DNA from: Rachycentron canadum
Lineage: Eukaryota; Chordata; Actinopteri; Carangiformes; Rachycentridae
Assembly: GCA_038496675.1 (NCBI GenBank)
Contig: CM076654.1
Location: 13,291,177 to 13,355,176 of the forward strand
Length of the DNA stretch: 64,000 nt
Direction of reading: 5' to 3'
The notes under the pieces are model-generated. The model was not told the DNA's origin. It saw only the letters and a program-made list of their open reading frames with translations, and did not search any database. The translations under genes were made by a program, and so were the position numbers. This document shows positions 24,291 through 36,000 of this stretch, piece by piece; within the stretch, counting starts at the first letter, position 1; each line of letters begins with the position of its first letter.

Positions 24291-26122
24291 TGTTGTCACA
24301 TGAGAAATAAGAGAGGCATCAATCTTTTCATCAAAAAAAAAATCTAAACCACAAATCAAAAATGGGAAAAGAAGCATCTTCTGTGCAAAAAGAATCATCA
24401 AACATTTTGTTTCATTAATTAACTGGTAAAGAATCTCACAAATGAACGTTTTACATTTTAAGAGCTCATATACTACTGAAAACCAAATACTTATCATGAA
24501 GGGGTACTCTATTGTGAATGAATTTCTATTCCAGTGCATTTTTCACATCTTTATGGCCTCCACATCAGAGGAAATGACACTGAAACTGAACCACAGTTAC
24601 TAATGTGCTAGTATCAAGGACTCTATAAAAATTATTCTCAGTGTGTTAAGACAGTTTATGGAAGTATAAAAGATGAATCTGTAGCCAGATTGCAGGTGCT
24701 TCAGGATTAACTTCCATCTTCACAGAATTAATCTGGATTAAAAATTAAAATCACAGCAAATCCTTCAGGTTCATTCAGTCAATTCTTCAAATTTGAACTA
24801 TGCTGTACAGATAACTTTGTACTCCGATTAGTATAATTATTCTTAATTTTACAATATCATTCTTTTATCACAAAATATTCACATAAATAGACTAGACAGT
24901 AGATACAATACCTCCAGCCTTGAATTCTACATTCCTAACAATAATTACAAAAAAATACTAACTGGTTTTGTCACCGTAACTCTTGTCACCGTAGACATGT
25001 AGTGCACAGGTCAGAGGACGCTTTCACTTATTCAGTCAATTAAAGGCAAAAGACTGAGGGTACCTTCATGAGCTGATCCCAGATCAGCGTGTCCACAAAC
25101 ACTGAATGAATGGACTACATATGAGCTCTGATGAGTCTGGAGTAGCAGCTGGGGGAGTCCTGTGTGGCTAAAGCTGACTGCACAGTGGTGTGCTACAGGA
25201 ACCAGCCCTGACCTCTGGTCAGCTGAAGCCACTCTGAATTCCTATGAGAAACCACTCCAGTCTCATGTAGTCCCACTGCAAAAGTCTGAACTACAAATTA
25301 GTGACTGATGGGAGGCTAAGGAGCTAGTGCAACGCACACTATTGGAACCAACATGTTCCTGGATGTCCTGGGTGGCAATGACTAAATGTCTCAGTGATTT
25401 GGTGCAGAGTTAACATTTTGTATGACCACTGAAAATGATGTCAGTCAAAGCAGTCACCAAGGATAGTATGTGTTGCTATGGGAGAGCACCAGAAGACAAG
25501 GTAAAGTCTTAACATCAATATCAACACAGAGATATGTGCTAACCTATGGTCAACCACAGAGAAAAGTGCGTATACAGGTATTTGATGGAGATTCCTGTTA
25601 GAGTGATATGAATGTTTTGAAGTTGCACTAATGTGTTACGACTAGAGGACTGCAGAAGTTTGCTAATCAGAATCACAAATGGAAGATGTGTGAAATATGT
25701 TTAGATGACCGAAATGCATTGGAGCACAGAAGCATTTCATATTGAAATTATGCAATGGAAGCAGCCAATATTATTACTACATGGACTACAGTCTGACTAT
25801 TGAACAGAATAATTGCATGTACCTAGAGGGAAACCCCTACATTCACACCAAATAAAACATATTTCTGCTTATTATAAACCAGCCTCTAGTTTATAAGAAA
25901 GAGATAATACGCCCAATCAAATGATTATGGAGATCCAAAATGTTAAAAGTCAAACGAATAGATAAATATTAGTAAATAAACAAACACATAATTAAATACA
26001 GACAATATATATAACATGTTAATAGAAGCATATCTTATTTTAATACAGTTTTTTGCAGCCAGTTGTATTTCTTTTTTTAGCAGTATTTTAAGTGTTTTTT
26101 TTTAAGTGTATTTTTCCTATTC

Positions 26123-26128
26123 TTTATT
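26123..26128 (-). promoter_or_regulatory. possible polyadenylation signal for osbp2
   Basis: TTTATT on the plus strand lies 0.9 kb past the osbp2 stop on the minus strand. Other A/T-rich hexamers nearby make this only one of several candidates. Confidence 0.3.
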
Positions 26129-27024
26129 TTATTTTTTGTCAATGACCATTTCATTTCATAATGATATTTAGATCAAAGCATCAGAATATAATCAGTTTTG
26201 GCCTGTTTTTCTTGTCTAACAGGTAAAGATTTTTTGATAAAAAGTGCAACTACAGGGGAAAAATTACAGTTAATTAAACTGCAGGTATGGTATTAAATGG
26301 AAAAATTAAATTGCTAATAAGTAGCAAGAATTTCATACAATTAGTTGATTTTTAAAGAATATATTTCATTCTTTCAGTTTTATGGTTATATTACATTGTC
26401 TGTATTATGAATATGAGAATGTTTTCTTTATCTAATTTTGGGTCTCCATAATTTTTTACAGAATCTAAAGGACAGAAATGTCCAGATACCATGTTCAGGC
26501 ATTAACCTCCATCTATAAGCAACCAAAAGGGGCAAATATAAGCATTTGAAATCGAGAAAATTCTAAATTAATAAACTAGGCCTAGCATAATCTCAAATGT
26601 GCTGAATAAAATTGAGGATGAGGACACGTTTTTCTTGTAACCACTGGAATACTGATGTGTATTCAAAAACTGTTGTGTTCCTGTGTGCCTCTTTATGATT
26701 TTGTCCTGTTAGTTTTCAGTGATAGGGAGTGCGCAGGTGCCTTTATTGTGTGATGTTACAACTTAATTATCTCTGCTGTTTCAGTATAGTGTGAAAGAGG
26801 ACTACTCAGGGAAAGCCCCCTCTTTCCCCCCATAGTAAAAACAGAGTGAGAGTGTACATTTGGAGGTACAGTGTAATCCAAGAGTGTGTGAAACATACAC
26901 ATCTCATGCTCACAAAAGGTCCACATAGAGCTCATAAGCCTGCTTCGCCTGACTGCGTAAGGACCAGAGGCTGAGCAGTTCCCTGTCCAATGAGGTTAGA
27001 TGTGATCTGGGGTCAATTCCTGGG

Positions 27025-30000
27025 TTAAAAGATGTCAGGACACATGCTCCAGTCCTGTCTGTCCTTTGCCTCCCAGTAACCTCCCTTGTACACAAAGTTT
27101 GTCTCTCCAGTGAGTGAGTCCCTCCTCTGGTGAAACCACAACGGCTGGTACCCTTCATATTCTCTACCTGTGGGAAGAAGCACAGGTGTTACTCAATCGC
27201 CATCATTTAAATGGAAGTTAAGTGGAGAAGCCACACTTGCAGGCAATTCACTGAGCGATTGATCCACCTCCACACATACACATATGAGAAGCAATCAATC
27301 GCTGAGCACTGCATTTGAGATAACTCCAGATGTGAATGAAGCGCTTGTAATGATGAACAATTTGGCCTTGCATCAATAAAATCCAAATAAATGCAATATG
27401 TGGGATCAAAAAGCCTGGATCAATCATGGTAGAGGAGAAGATGATAGTCACTGTTTTGGGACCTTTAGAGAAGAATGATCCATCTGTTTCTTCATAGAGA
27501 AACCCAGTCCAGAGAAAGTAGAAATATAATGGTTTAAACATTAACAGTATATTTGTAGTATCATTTAAATTGAAATGTTTAAATTAACTTGTAAGTGGAC
27601 CTCTGAAGTGCTGAGTTAAAGGCAACTGGTCTTCCTTTAAGGTTCTGGAGGATGTTTCACCTCTCATCCGAAAGGCTTCTTCAGCTCTCAAAAACTGATG
27701 GGGAGTTCCAGGCATTTAACCTCTAGTGAGGTTGTCACCTTAGAGGCGGTCCTGAGGGTTGTTGACCCACCCTGCCATCATGTGAGTCGTTAGGGTCACA
27801 TGGGTCCAGGTGTGAGTGAGGGTTAAAGCAGGAAGGGATCTCACCGCTGCATTGCAGCACCTCTGTTCAAGGATGGTCTTTCCAGTTGGAGATGGATGAC
27901 CTCCTTCACTCCTCTCTCAAACCATCTGTATTCTCTGTCCAAAATGTGAACATTTGTGTCCTGTAAAGAGTGTCCCTTCTCCCTTAGATGCAGATGTACA
28001 GCTGAGTCCTGTCCTGTAGAGCTGGCTCTGCTATGTTGTGCCATGCACTTGTGGAGTGGTTGTTTGGTCTCTCCTATGTATAGGTCCGAGCGCTCCTCGC
28101 TGCATTGCACAGCATACACCAGTTTGTGTCTAGGCTTTTTGTTTTTGCGATAAACCAGTTTTCGTCTAATGGTGTTGCCGGGTTTGAAGTTCACTGGGAT
28201 GTTGTGTCTGGAAAAAATTCTTTCTCAGACAAACCTGCCACATATGGTATGATGTTATTCTGTCTATTGTTCCTCATTGGTTGGTGTCTGGGCTTCTTTT
28301 CTGTGTGTCTTTACTGACTCGAAGAAAGCCCAGTTCAGGGAGCCACGTGTTTTGAGTGCTCTCTTGATATGTGTGTTCCTTTTCTTTTCCCTCTGCCTTG
28401 GAGGAAATGCTCTCTCAGTCTCCACTGCCTCTTTTGTGGGTATACAGGTGAAAAGTGAGGTGACATCAAAAGATACTATGGGTTCATCTAGAGCCAATTA
28501 TAGCTTCTAGACCCTGTTGGTGAAGTCTGTGAAGATTTGGATGTGATGAGGTGTGTGTCCCACAAGTGGAGCTAAGATAGTGGCGTGGTGTTTTGCAGTC
28601 TTGTAAGTGGTGAGTTTATATTGTTGCTGATCGGTCTGAGTGGGGTTCCCTCTTTGTGTATCTTAGAAGGTCCGTATATGCAGGTTGTAGCTTCCCCGGG
28701 GTAAAGGTGGTAGTATGCAATGCAGTGAATGGCTTCTTCTCTTTCTAGTTGTTGTAGGCATTCTATGACCTTCTCCCTATAGCTGCTCATGGGGTCTCGC
28801 TTCAAGGGCTCATAGGTGTTGCTGTCACTGAGGAGTGTGGTTATTTTGGTGTGGTAATCAGCTGTGTTGAGAATATTGTCAGTGAGCAATGAGGTGATGT
28901 TTTGATTGTTAGAGACTGAGGTTAAGTACCTTGGACTCCCCATCAGTGTTTTAGAAATGAGGAAGCCTTTTGGATGAGAGGTGAAAAGTCTTCCAGGACC
29001 TTAAAGGGAGACCAGTTACCTTCAACTCAGCACTTAAGACGATGGATGATGGAGAACCTACACAGACATACTTGTAAGTGGACCATGAAAGTCCAAGGCT
29101 CAAGGCCCCACAGTCCAAGTCTCTGTTCAGACCTGGTATTAACATGCATCTCAGGTGATCTGATCACAATTAGACAGCTCCAAGTATGTCAGTTCACATC
29201 TGGCATTAAATTACATCTCAACATGCATCTGAAGTAACCACTTTATATACAAATAAACATGTATGCATTGTTGTTTCTAACCAGTCTAACTATGACAGAC
29301 AGAATATCTGTGCTCATTAGAGAAAGACAGTGAAATAAGGTTTTAGTTTTGTTTAGAATATTAAAATAAAATATAAATTTTTTTTATTTTTTTCAATTCA
29401 TTACGACACTGTACTGGAACAAATTAGACTGTGGCAGGAGACGTCAGTTGAGTATTGATCACATCTCAAATCTGTCCTCAATGCATCTTGAGTGTGTTTA
29501 CATATATACTGTCCACTTGTAATCGGATCACCCAAGAAAGACGTTAATGCCAGGTCTGAACAGGGCCAAAGAGATGGGATATCAATGCAGTGCAAATTAA
29601 TAACTTGCTGATGTGGCTTCACCATAGCACAATAAGAATTCTTACAGATTTTAAAGTTGCATCTGTTGTTACATGTAACATAGTATTGAGGCCAGATTTA
29701 AATGAAAATGTCACATGTATGCAGGAAAAAGTCTTTTTTTTTTCTTGAGGCATTATCTAAAGAAGTTGACATGAGAGGGGTATCATGCAGTTCCCACACA
29801 GAGGCAGACCACACAGAGGACACACAGAGGATGGGGTGTGTGTTTGTGTCTGTGTGGGTGTGTGTGTGTGTAGGTGTGTTTGTGCGTGTATGGGAGTGAT
29901 GCACAACAGAGGGGCACAGGGCAACCCCCACTCACCAGAGTCATAATCACACTCTGACCACCAATAGAGGGAGGAAAAGAAAGACAAGTCATGGGTACAT

Positions 30001-33000
30001 CGAATACAGTCTAGCCTACGCACAACACACACACAGGCACAGGAATGCCACCAGGATGAAACGTTTCTGCTGAGCGCTCCTCCTCTTAGCTCCTCTCTGT
30101 TATGCCCTCTGACCTACAGTAACTGTTGTACTTAGTGGAATAAGCAGTGCTACTGATACCATCATGATCATGAGACCTTGAAAAATTATCCACACTAATG
30201 AAAGATCATTTTTTAGAAGTTAACAGCTGCTATAAATTAATCATTTGACATAATGCTGTGGATTGAGGTCTGTTTATCCCAGTAACTGTTTTGACATGCA
30301 GCTGTGCACTGCCTATAATGATAAAAAAAAGCACTATAGATAAATATGTGAGATTTTATAAGAATAGAGCTGCAAAGAGAGGACGTTCTTTAAGTATTTA
30401 TACTTTAAGTTCCTATTCTAAAGTTTTGTAAGATATCGTCAATGTTCTTCAACACAGAAAACAGACTTTGGTGATTGGATTTATGGCCACAGGAATACTC
30501 GTTGGCTTAGTTAATTTCTTTTGTATATGAACATGCCTGTATATATATCTGTTGCTTGACTTTGTACTTTTGACAGCATTGAGTAACAATATCTAAGCAT
30601 AAGCTAAATAATACTTTGAAATCCTGGCTCCCTCAAATAACTCCTCCCACTTTGCAACTCTACACCTTTCCCTCTCTTCTTTTCTTTCTTTCTAATTAAC
30701 CCTGCTTGTCTCTGTCTTTCAATCAATACCTCTTTGCCTGTTATGCTCTTCATCTCATACCTTCATCCAGAGCGTCTGAGGCCTCTGCTTCCCTCCTCCG
30801 TCTCACAGCTCTTTGTTTCTCCTCTAGCCGCTGTTTTTCTGAGTTCGCTTCATCCCATCGTCCATCCTCCATCAGCCTCTGGTCCGGTCTGAGACGGCTA
30901 TCAGTCAGTCCCACTCCTTCCTCCAGCTCATTCAGGGTCAGTGCCAGTGCAGAGAAGTAGTACATGTTCTCAGCGTTCTCCCTGCGACAGCAAGAGAAGT
31001 ATTACGTTATGTGATCTTCCACAATCACTAATATTGACTGAACTATTTATACAACAACAAGGACTTGTATAATTCAATGTTCTTCCTGATGAGGCTGATG
31101 AGATAGGCGCTTACGGGAGAGGATATTTCTTCCACAGTAGTTTGGGAGACAATGTCTGATAGACGGTCTTCTGCTTGCCCTCTGATCCACTGCCCCCTCG
31201 GCTGCTCTGAACGATCTTGGCACTCTCCATCTTATCATCCCATGTACCAGAGAGTATGTAGTGGGCCTGGCCACCACTGTCTGACACCACACCTGTCACC
31301 TGAAAAAAAAAAACGGAAATCAGAAAATAGACTTGCATACATAAAGATTTAAGATGGGTCCTTATGTATCACTATGGTATTTTCCCTCAATACTAATCAC
31401 TTAAATGCACAGTCCCCTTGGTGGTACATCAGTACGTTTTCATAAGCTTATCTATAATGAAGCACTACCAAGAAAAGCAGTATTGTGCCTCATTTAAAGG
31501 TGACTGCTATGTCCCCAATGGGGTTCACCTCAGTGAAATGTGACCGCCAGTGAGCCTTTTATATTTTACCCTTCTCTAAGACCTATATATTTGTTGGTAC
31601 TGTCCAGCAGGAGGCATCATCACACAAAATAAGCCCACACTGTATGACATCATACCATGGTCAAGCATCAGCAAAGTGTGAGAAGCAAAGCATTTACCTT
31701 CCGTGGTATGTCCCTGGAGAAATAACTGTAGGGAGAGAACTTGAGTTGGCAGGTCTCCTTGGTCCTGTGATTCACAATCTCAATGTCGCCCGACTGTGCA
31801 AACACAGAAATGAACCGACATAAGAGTAAGAGAGACAAAGACACAAAGGGAATGATAGATACCATTTTACACTATGTCTATAACATAGAACAGCAATCCT
31901 GAAGTACACAGCATGACAGACCAGAAAACTGAAACTACATAGTGAGATGTAATTAATCAGCTTATGAAAAGATTTGGAATGAGTCCCATTTCCCTTTGCC
32001 CAGTTCTTGTCTTTGAGGCGCTTAAAGCATATTTCCTTAATCAGCTTCTTCCTACAATAAGAAGCAGCTATAGTGAGTACGGATAATGGAAATTATCATG
32101 TGTAAATATGTGTTCAGGCGATTAAAAGAGAACAAAGTGGAATGCTTGACGACTAATGCTGCTACAGAGCAAAGTTTTGATGAGCATGTCCCTGTGTTAC
32201 AACCAGCAGATGCATAACGTCAGACGTGTGGGTGGGGGGGTTGGCATGATGGCAATTGGCCATAATGTTTAAGTCTTGTACTTAACCAGTGACACACATT
32301 TTTTTTCTTTAGCATCATCTAACAGCCATGAAATAAAAAATTTGTTACACTGCCAAGCCAATTATGCAGCGCCTGCTGTAATCCTAGTCCAGTAGTAGTT
32401 CTGTAGTAGCAGGCGACTGCTGCTTGCTTTAGTTGCTGTGCCCGCCGTGACGGTGGCTGCCAATAGAAAAAGAACTAGCAAAATAGTTTCCACAGTTTAG
32501 TACAGGGGCTATTTGGCTCGGCATGTTCCACAGAAAAATTATAATACACACAAATAAGGCTGCAGAGAGGAATTTGTTTCATTGTGGAAGTGGTTTTGTT
32601 GAACTATTACATAAATTGTATTTTCCCATAGCAAAAATACAATGTGTCCTAAATTTTAAAGCACTGGATCCCAAATAAAGATCACATCCCAGTTAAGAAG
32701 CTCACAAATTGATGTTATTATAAACTAGAGACAGTGGTGCATTCAAATCAAACAAAGCTTTGCTAATGTTTTAGGGATATTTGGAAAATATATTTGTGTG
32801 GTGATTCAGAGATGTAAGTGATTTTCTCCGGTCTGTTATATGTCATTTGGCCATGAATCATATGTGTTTACACTTCAAGGTCACACAAAAGCACAACCAC
32901 ATACACGTTTTGAGGCTGGTATGAAATGTGTGAAAAAAAGAGCAGGCAGCTGTGAAGCCTGTCCCTCCTACCTCCTCCCTCCTATATAACTGGGCCATCT

Positions 33001-36000
33001 CACTGAAAGAAGAGGCTGTTATTTTCGGGTGTTATTAGAGATCAAAGTTAAAGATAAAGCCCTAGAGACAGTGAAGCTCCTTATTCATGTGCTGTAAGGC
33101 TCTGCTCTGATTCCCTTCTTCTTCACAAAGCCCTCCTGGACTGTATCACACTCTGTTCTAACATAGGAAGAAAAACACTGATAGGCTTTTCTGGAAGGTT
33201 GGAGGTATTAAGGCGGGGTTGTTGGTTTTGGAGCTGAGGTTGAATGGTTACCAGTAACAAGTGCTTGCAAACCTGGTCAATCCATAGCTTGCCCACAATG
33301 ATGTTGTGCACTGTGGAGGTGACCTTTCTCCACACATAGTGGTTCCCGCTGGAGTGAAACTGCAGGTGAATGGCACCTGGGGAGGAACAGGGACAAAAAG
33401 GCTTTGAGGGGAAAGAAATATAACGGTTGCTTTTGTTACCAATCTGTAACTGCATACCTGAAAATGATGTGTTAGATCCATTTATAAAGATGGTCATTTC
33501 TACCCATAGCAGCTGAAAAAGTGTTATACAACACATTTACAACCTGTGCACAAGCAGGACATTTTCCCCTATTTAAATAGTGGCCTAGGCCTAGAAGATT
33601 TGTAACATGTCACTCATACAGTGACAGTAGAGAGTGACAGACAAGAAAGGGGAGGGAGTGAGATTGAGAGTAATTTGAACCCAGATCACTGCGGCAACAA
33701 CTTGATACAGTTTATGCTATCTGCTTAATCAGGAAAGCTAATGGTTCACTCCCAAATTTTTTTCCTATTACATGGCACCTCACACCAGGCATATAACAGG
33801 AAACCAGAGAAGTCAGATAAATATCACTGCATCCCTTGAAGGGACTGCATATATGAAATCTCTTACACAATAAAGCCATGTTCTCTACTGTCCCTGTGCA
33901 ATAGAGACTTCCCTTTATACCCATACTTTATGTGTGTGTTAAGGGGTCATGAAGCCCTCCTGATTCATTCTCACCCCTTTTCCTCTGGGTTTATAATGTG
34001 GGGGTGGCAGATCAGTGGTCTCCCACTCCCAAGTGGGAATATGCTTTTTGCACGAAGAAGCCTTTATTTACACATATAGTGTGAGCTTACCAACTGAGTG
34101 TGAAATGTCTTACCCAGAGGCATTATAGAGAGGTATTTGCCACGGAACTTGCTGGCAATGGTGATTTCCTGCCACAGGGTCCAGCCACGTTGGGAAATCA
34201 CATGATGTGCAGCTGCAGGGGGATGATGGCTCACCTTAGAAGAAAGACAGATATAAAAGGAAAAGTCGAATATAGAAAATGATTTGGAGAACAAATATCT
34301 GCCCACACGTACATCAATTTGTGTGTTATATGGCACAGCAGTAAGCATGTAAATAAAAACTGCGTGTGGCTGTGCTGTTACCTGCTCACACAGCGAGCGG
34401 TAACCGAACTCTTCCAGGCGATCGAGCTCATAGGTTTCACCCAGGAGGGGGTTGAACGGCTTGGCTGTCCGGTGGACTGTGGTGGAGTAGGAGGAGACGG
34501 AAAAAGCAGCAACCAGGCACATCTGTTCCAGGGACGAGTCACAGCGTGCCGCCTTGTCCAGAAGCTCATGATACTCCAGGTCCTCAGTGAGACGCTGCAG
34601 CATTGACAAAGGCTCATTGAAGTTTACCTGAATGGAAAATAAAGAAGGAGTGAAACTTGTTAGATATAATTCACACAGATTTATGCTAACTTGTCAGCAA
34701 GGAGGACCATGACTCATACACTTACAGGCATGGGGATTTTAGAGAGCTCTTTGCCAATGCAGTTCTTCATGATGCTCCATAAATTGAGGGAATAGTTGGG
34801 CTTGTCTGGGATATGAGTCCGCCTCTGTCTGCGGGGCTGCAACTCCTTCCCTGACACATCGTTACTTGGAAACATCTGGGATTAGGTGCAAATTGAGGGG
34901 GAGGAGGATGAGAAGGTGTTATCTTTAATGTGTATAAAAAGATAAACAAGTTTGAGAAATTCTTTCAACTTGGTGGACAGCTTGGCAGTATATTATCAGA
35001 CACAGTAAGTGAGAGGCAGTAAGTGAGAGGCAGGATGAGAGGGAACACGAGACACAGATGTGTAAGAGAGAGAAGCTGCAGGAAAAGAGAGATAAGGGGA
35101 GAGCAGAGCAGATGTTTGACTGGTAATTAGGATTTAGTTGAATGATGCAGCTGTGAATCTTTGGCACCACAGGGATGACAACACGACCGCAGGAAACACA
35201 AAGGGTGTATGTCTGAGAGCATGGGATGAATTTAGGCTAGGAAAAGAAGACTGTAAGATCAGCAAGCGAAGATGGTTATATAAATAAATCAATGAGCTGT
35301 GTGCTCTCCACCAGCACAAATTAATCTATATTGAGATTACGAAAGTCAGCAGTGTTCACAAATGTCAGTCCTATTAGTCAGACTTGTTAGCAAGACAGAC
35401 ACTTACATGGTCGTCCTGGTTCCAGTCATTGGGGTGACCTCCACTTGCTCCACTCAAATTACTCTGAGATCGCCTGGAACAGAATGAAAATATTTTCATC
35501 AATGGGCGCTGAACACTTCCACAGTCTCCTTGTCTATTTCTCTCTACCATTTACCACTTGCACACACTCAATACACAGTAGCAAAGAGATTGCTGGGTAT
35601 TAGAAGAGCTGTGTAGTTGTTCCTATCATTTTTTTAAATTGTGCTTCTGGAGTCAAGGGATATGTTGTAAGAGTGCAAGAGATGAGCCATAACAATGATG
35701 AGGAAGAAAAAACTAATGCACTCCTGACATTTAAAAAAAAAAAAAAAAAGCGCTGCAAAAACAAGTAGAGTTGCCAGCAGGAGACTCCAATGCAGCAAAC
35801 AAATATGCTATAAAAAAGTACTTAGAGAAGCAAAAACGAACGCAGGAAATTGGTTTATTGAGTTATTTTTATCTGTATAACAGGGTGAACACATCTGACA
35901 AAATCCAAAAGTGAAGGGAACACAAGTCTATCATTTATGTGTGTGGAGGTTAAGTTGTCACCAGAGCCTTGTTCAACTGTCAGTCAGAGTCAAATTCACA

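Larger units (their letters stand above)
21621..27024. other. osbp2 3' UTR and spacer, repeat-bearing
   Basis: No coding exon is supported between the CpG-rich promoter and the osbp2 stop. The part adjoining 27024 should be osbp2 3' UTR, with a minus-strand AATAAA at 26123-26128 as one candidate end. The rest is AT-rich DNA with two hairpin palindromes (22317-22343, 24108-24138), a poly-A run near 22713-22734, a poly-T run near 23241-23258, and an old interspersed repeat at 23880-24290. Confidence 0.5.
27602..29069 (-). mobile_element. defective Penelope-like retroelement (GIY-YIG class) in the last osbp2 intron
   Basis: The 1468-bp insertion lies between 15-bp direct repeats. Read on the minus strand it holds a remnant of the reverse-transcriptase N-terminal region and motif A, the linker between RT and endonuclease, and a GIY-YIG endonuclease region ending ERPSLNRG, the gene order of Penelope-like elements. 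Both ends carry about 75-bp arms in inverted orientation (27609-27683 and 28958-29033, roughly 85% alike by eye). The RT core between motif A and the linker, including the catalytic YxDD motif, is missing and the frame is broken, so the copy cannot move on its own. It lies in the same orientation as osbp2. It looks like the Neptune-type lineage of fish, but the subfamily is not certain. Confidence 0.9.

Noticed and set aside
27640..27690. Hammerhead-ribozyme-like GATGAG...GAAAC text in the Penelope-like element arm (minus strand)
   Set aside because: Penelope-like elements can carry hammerhead ribozymes, but the invariant CUGA before UGA is absent here and the three stems cannot be drawn convincingly.
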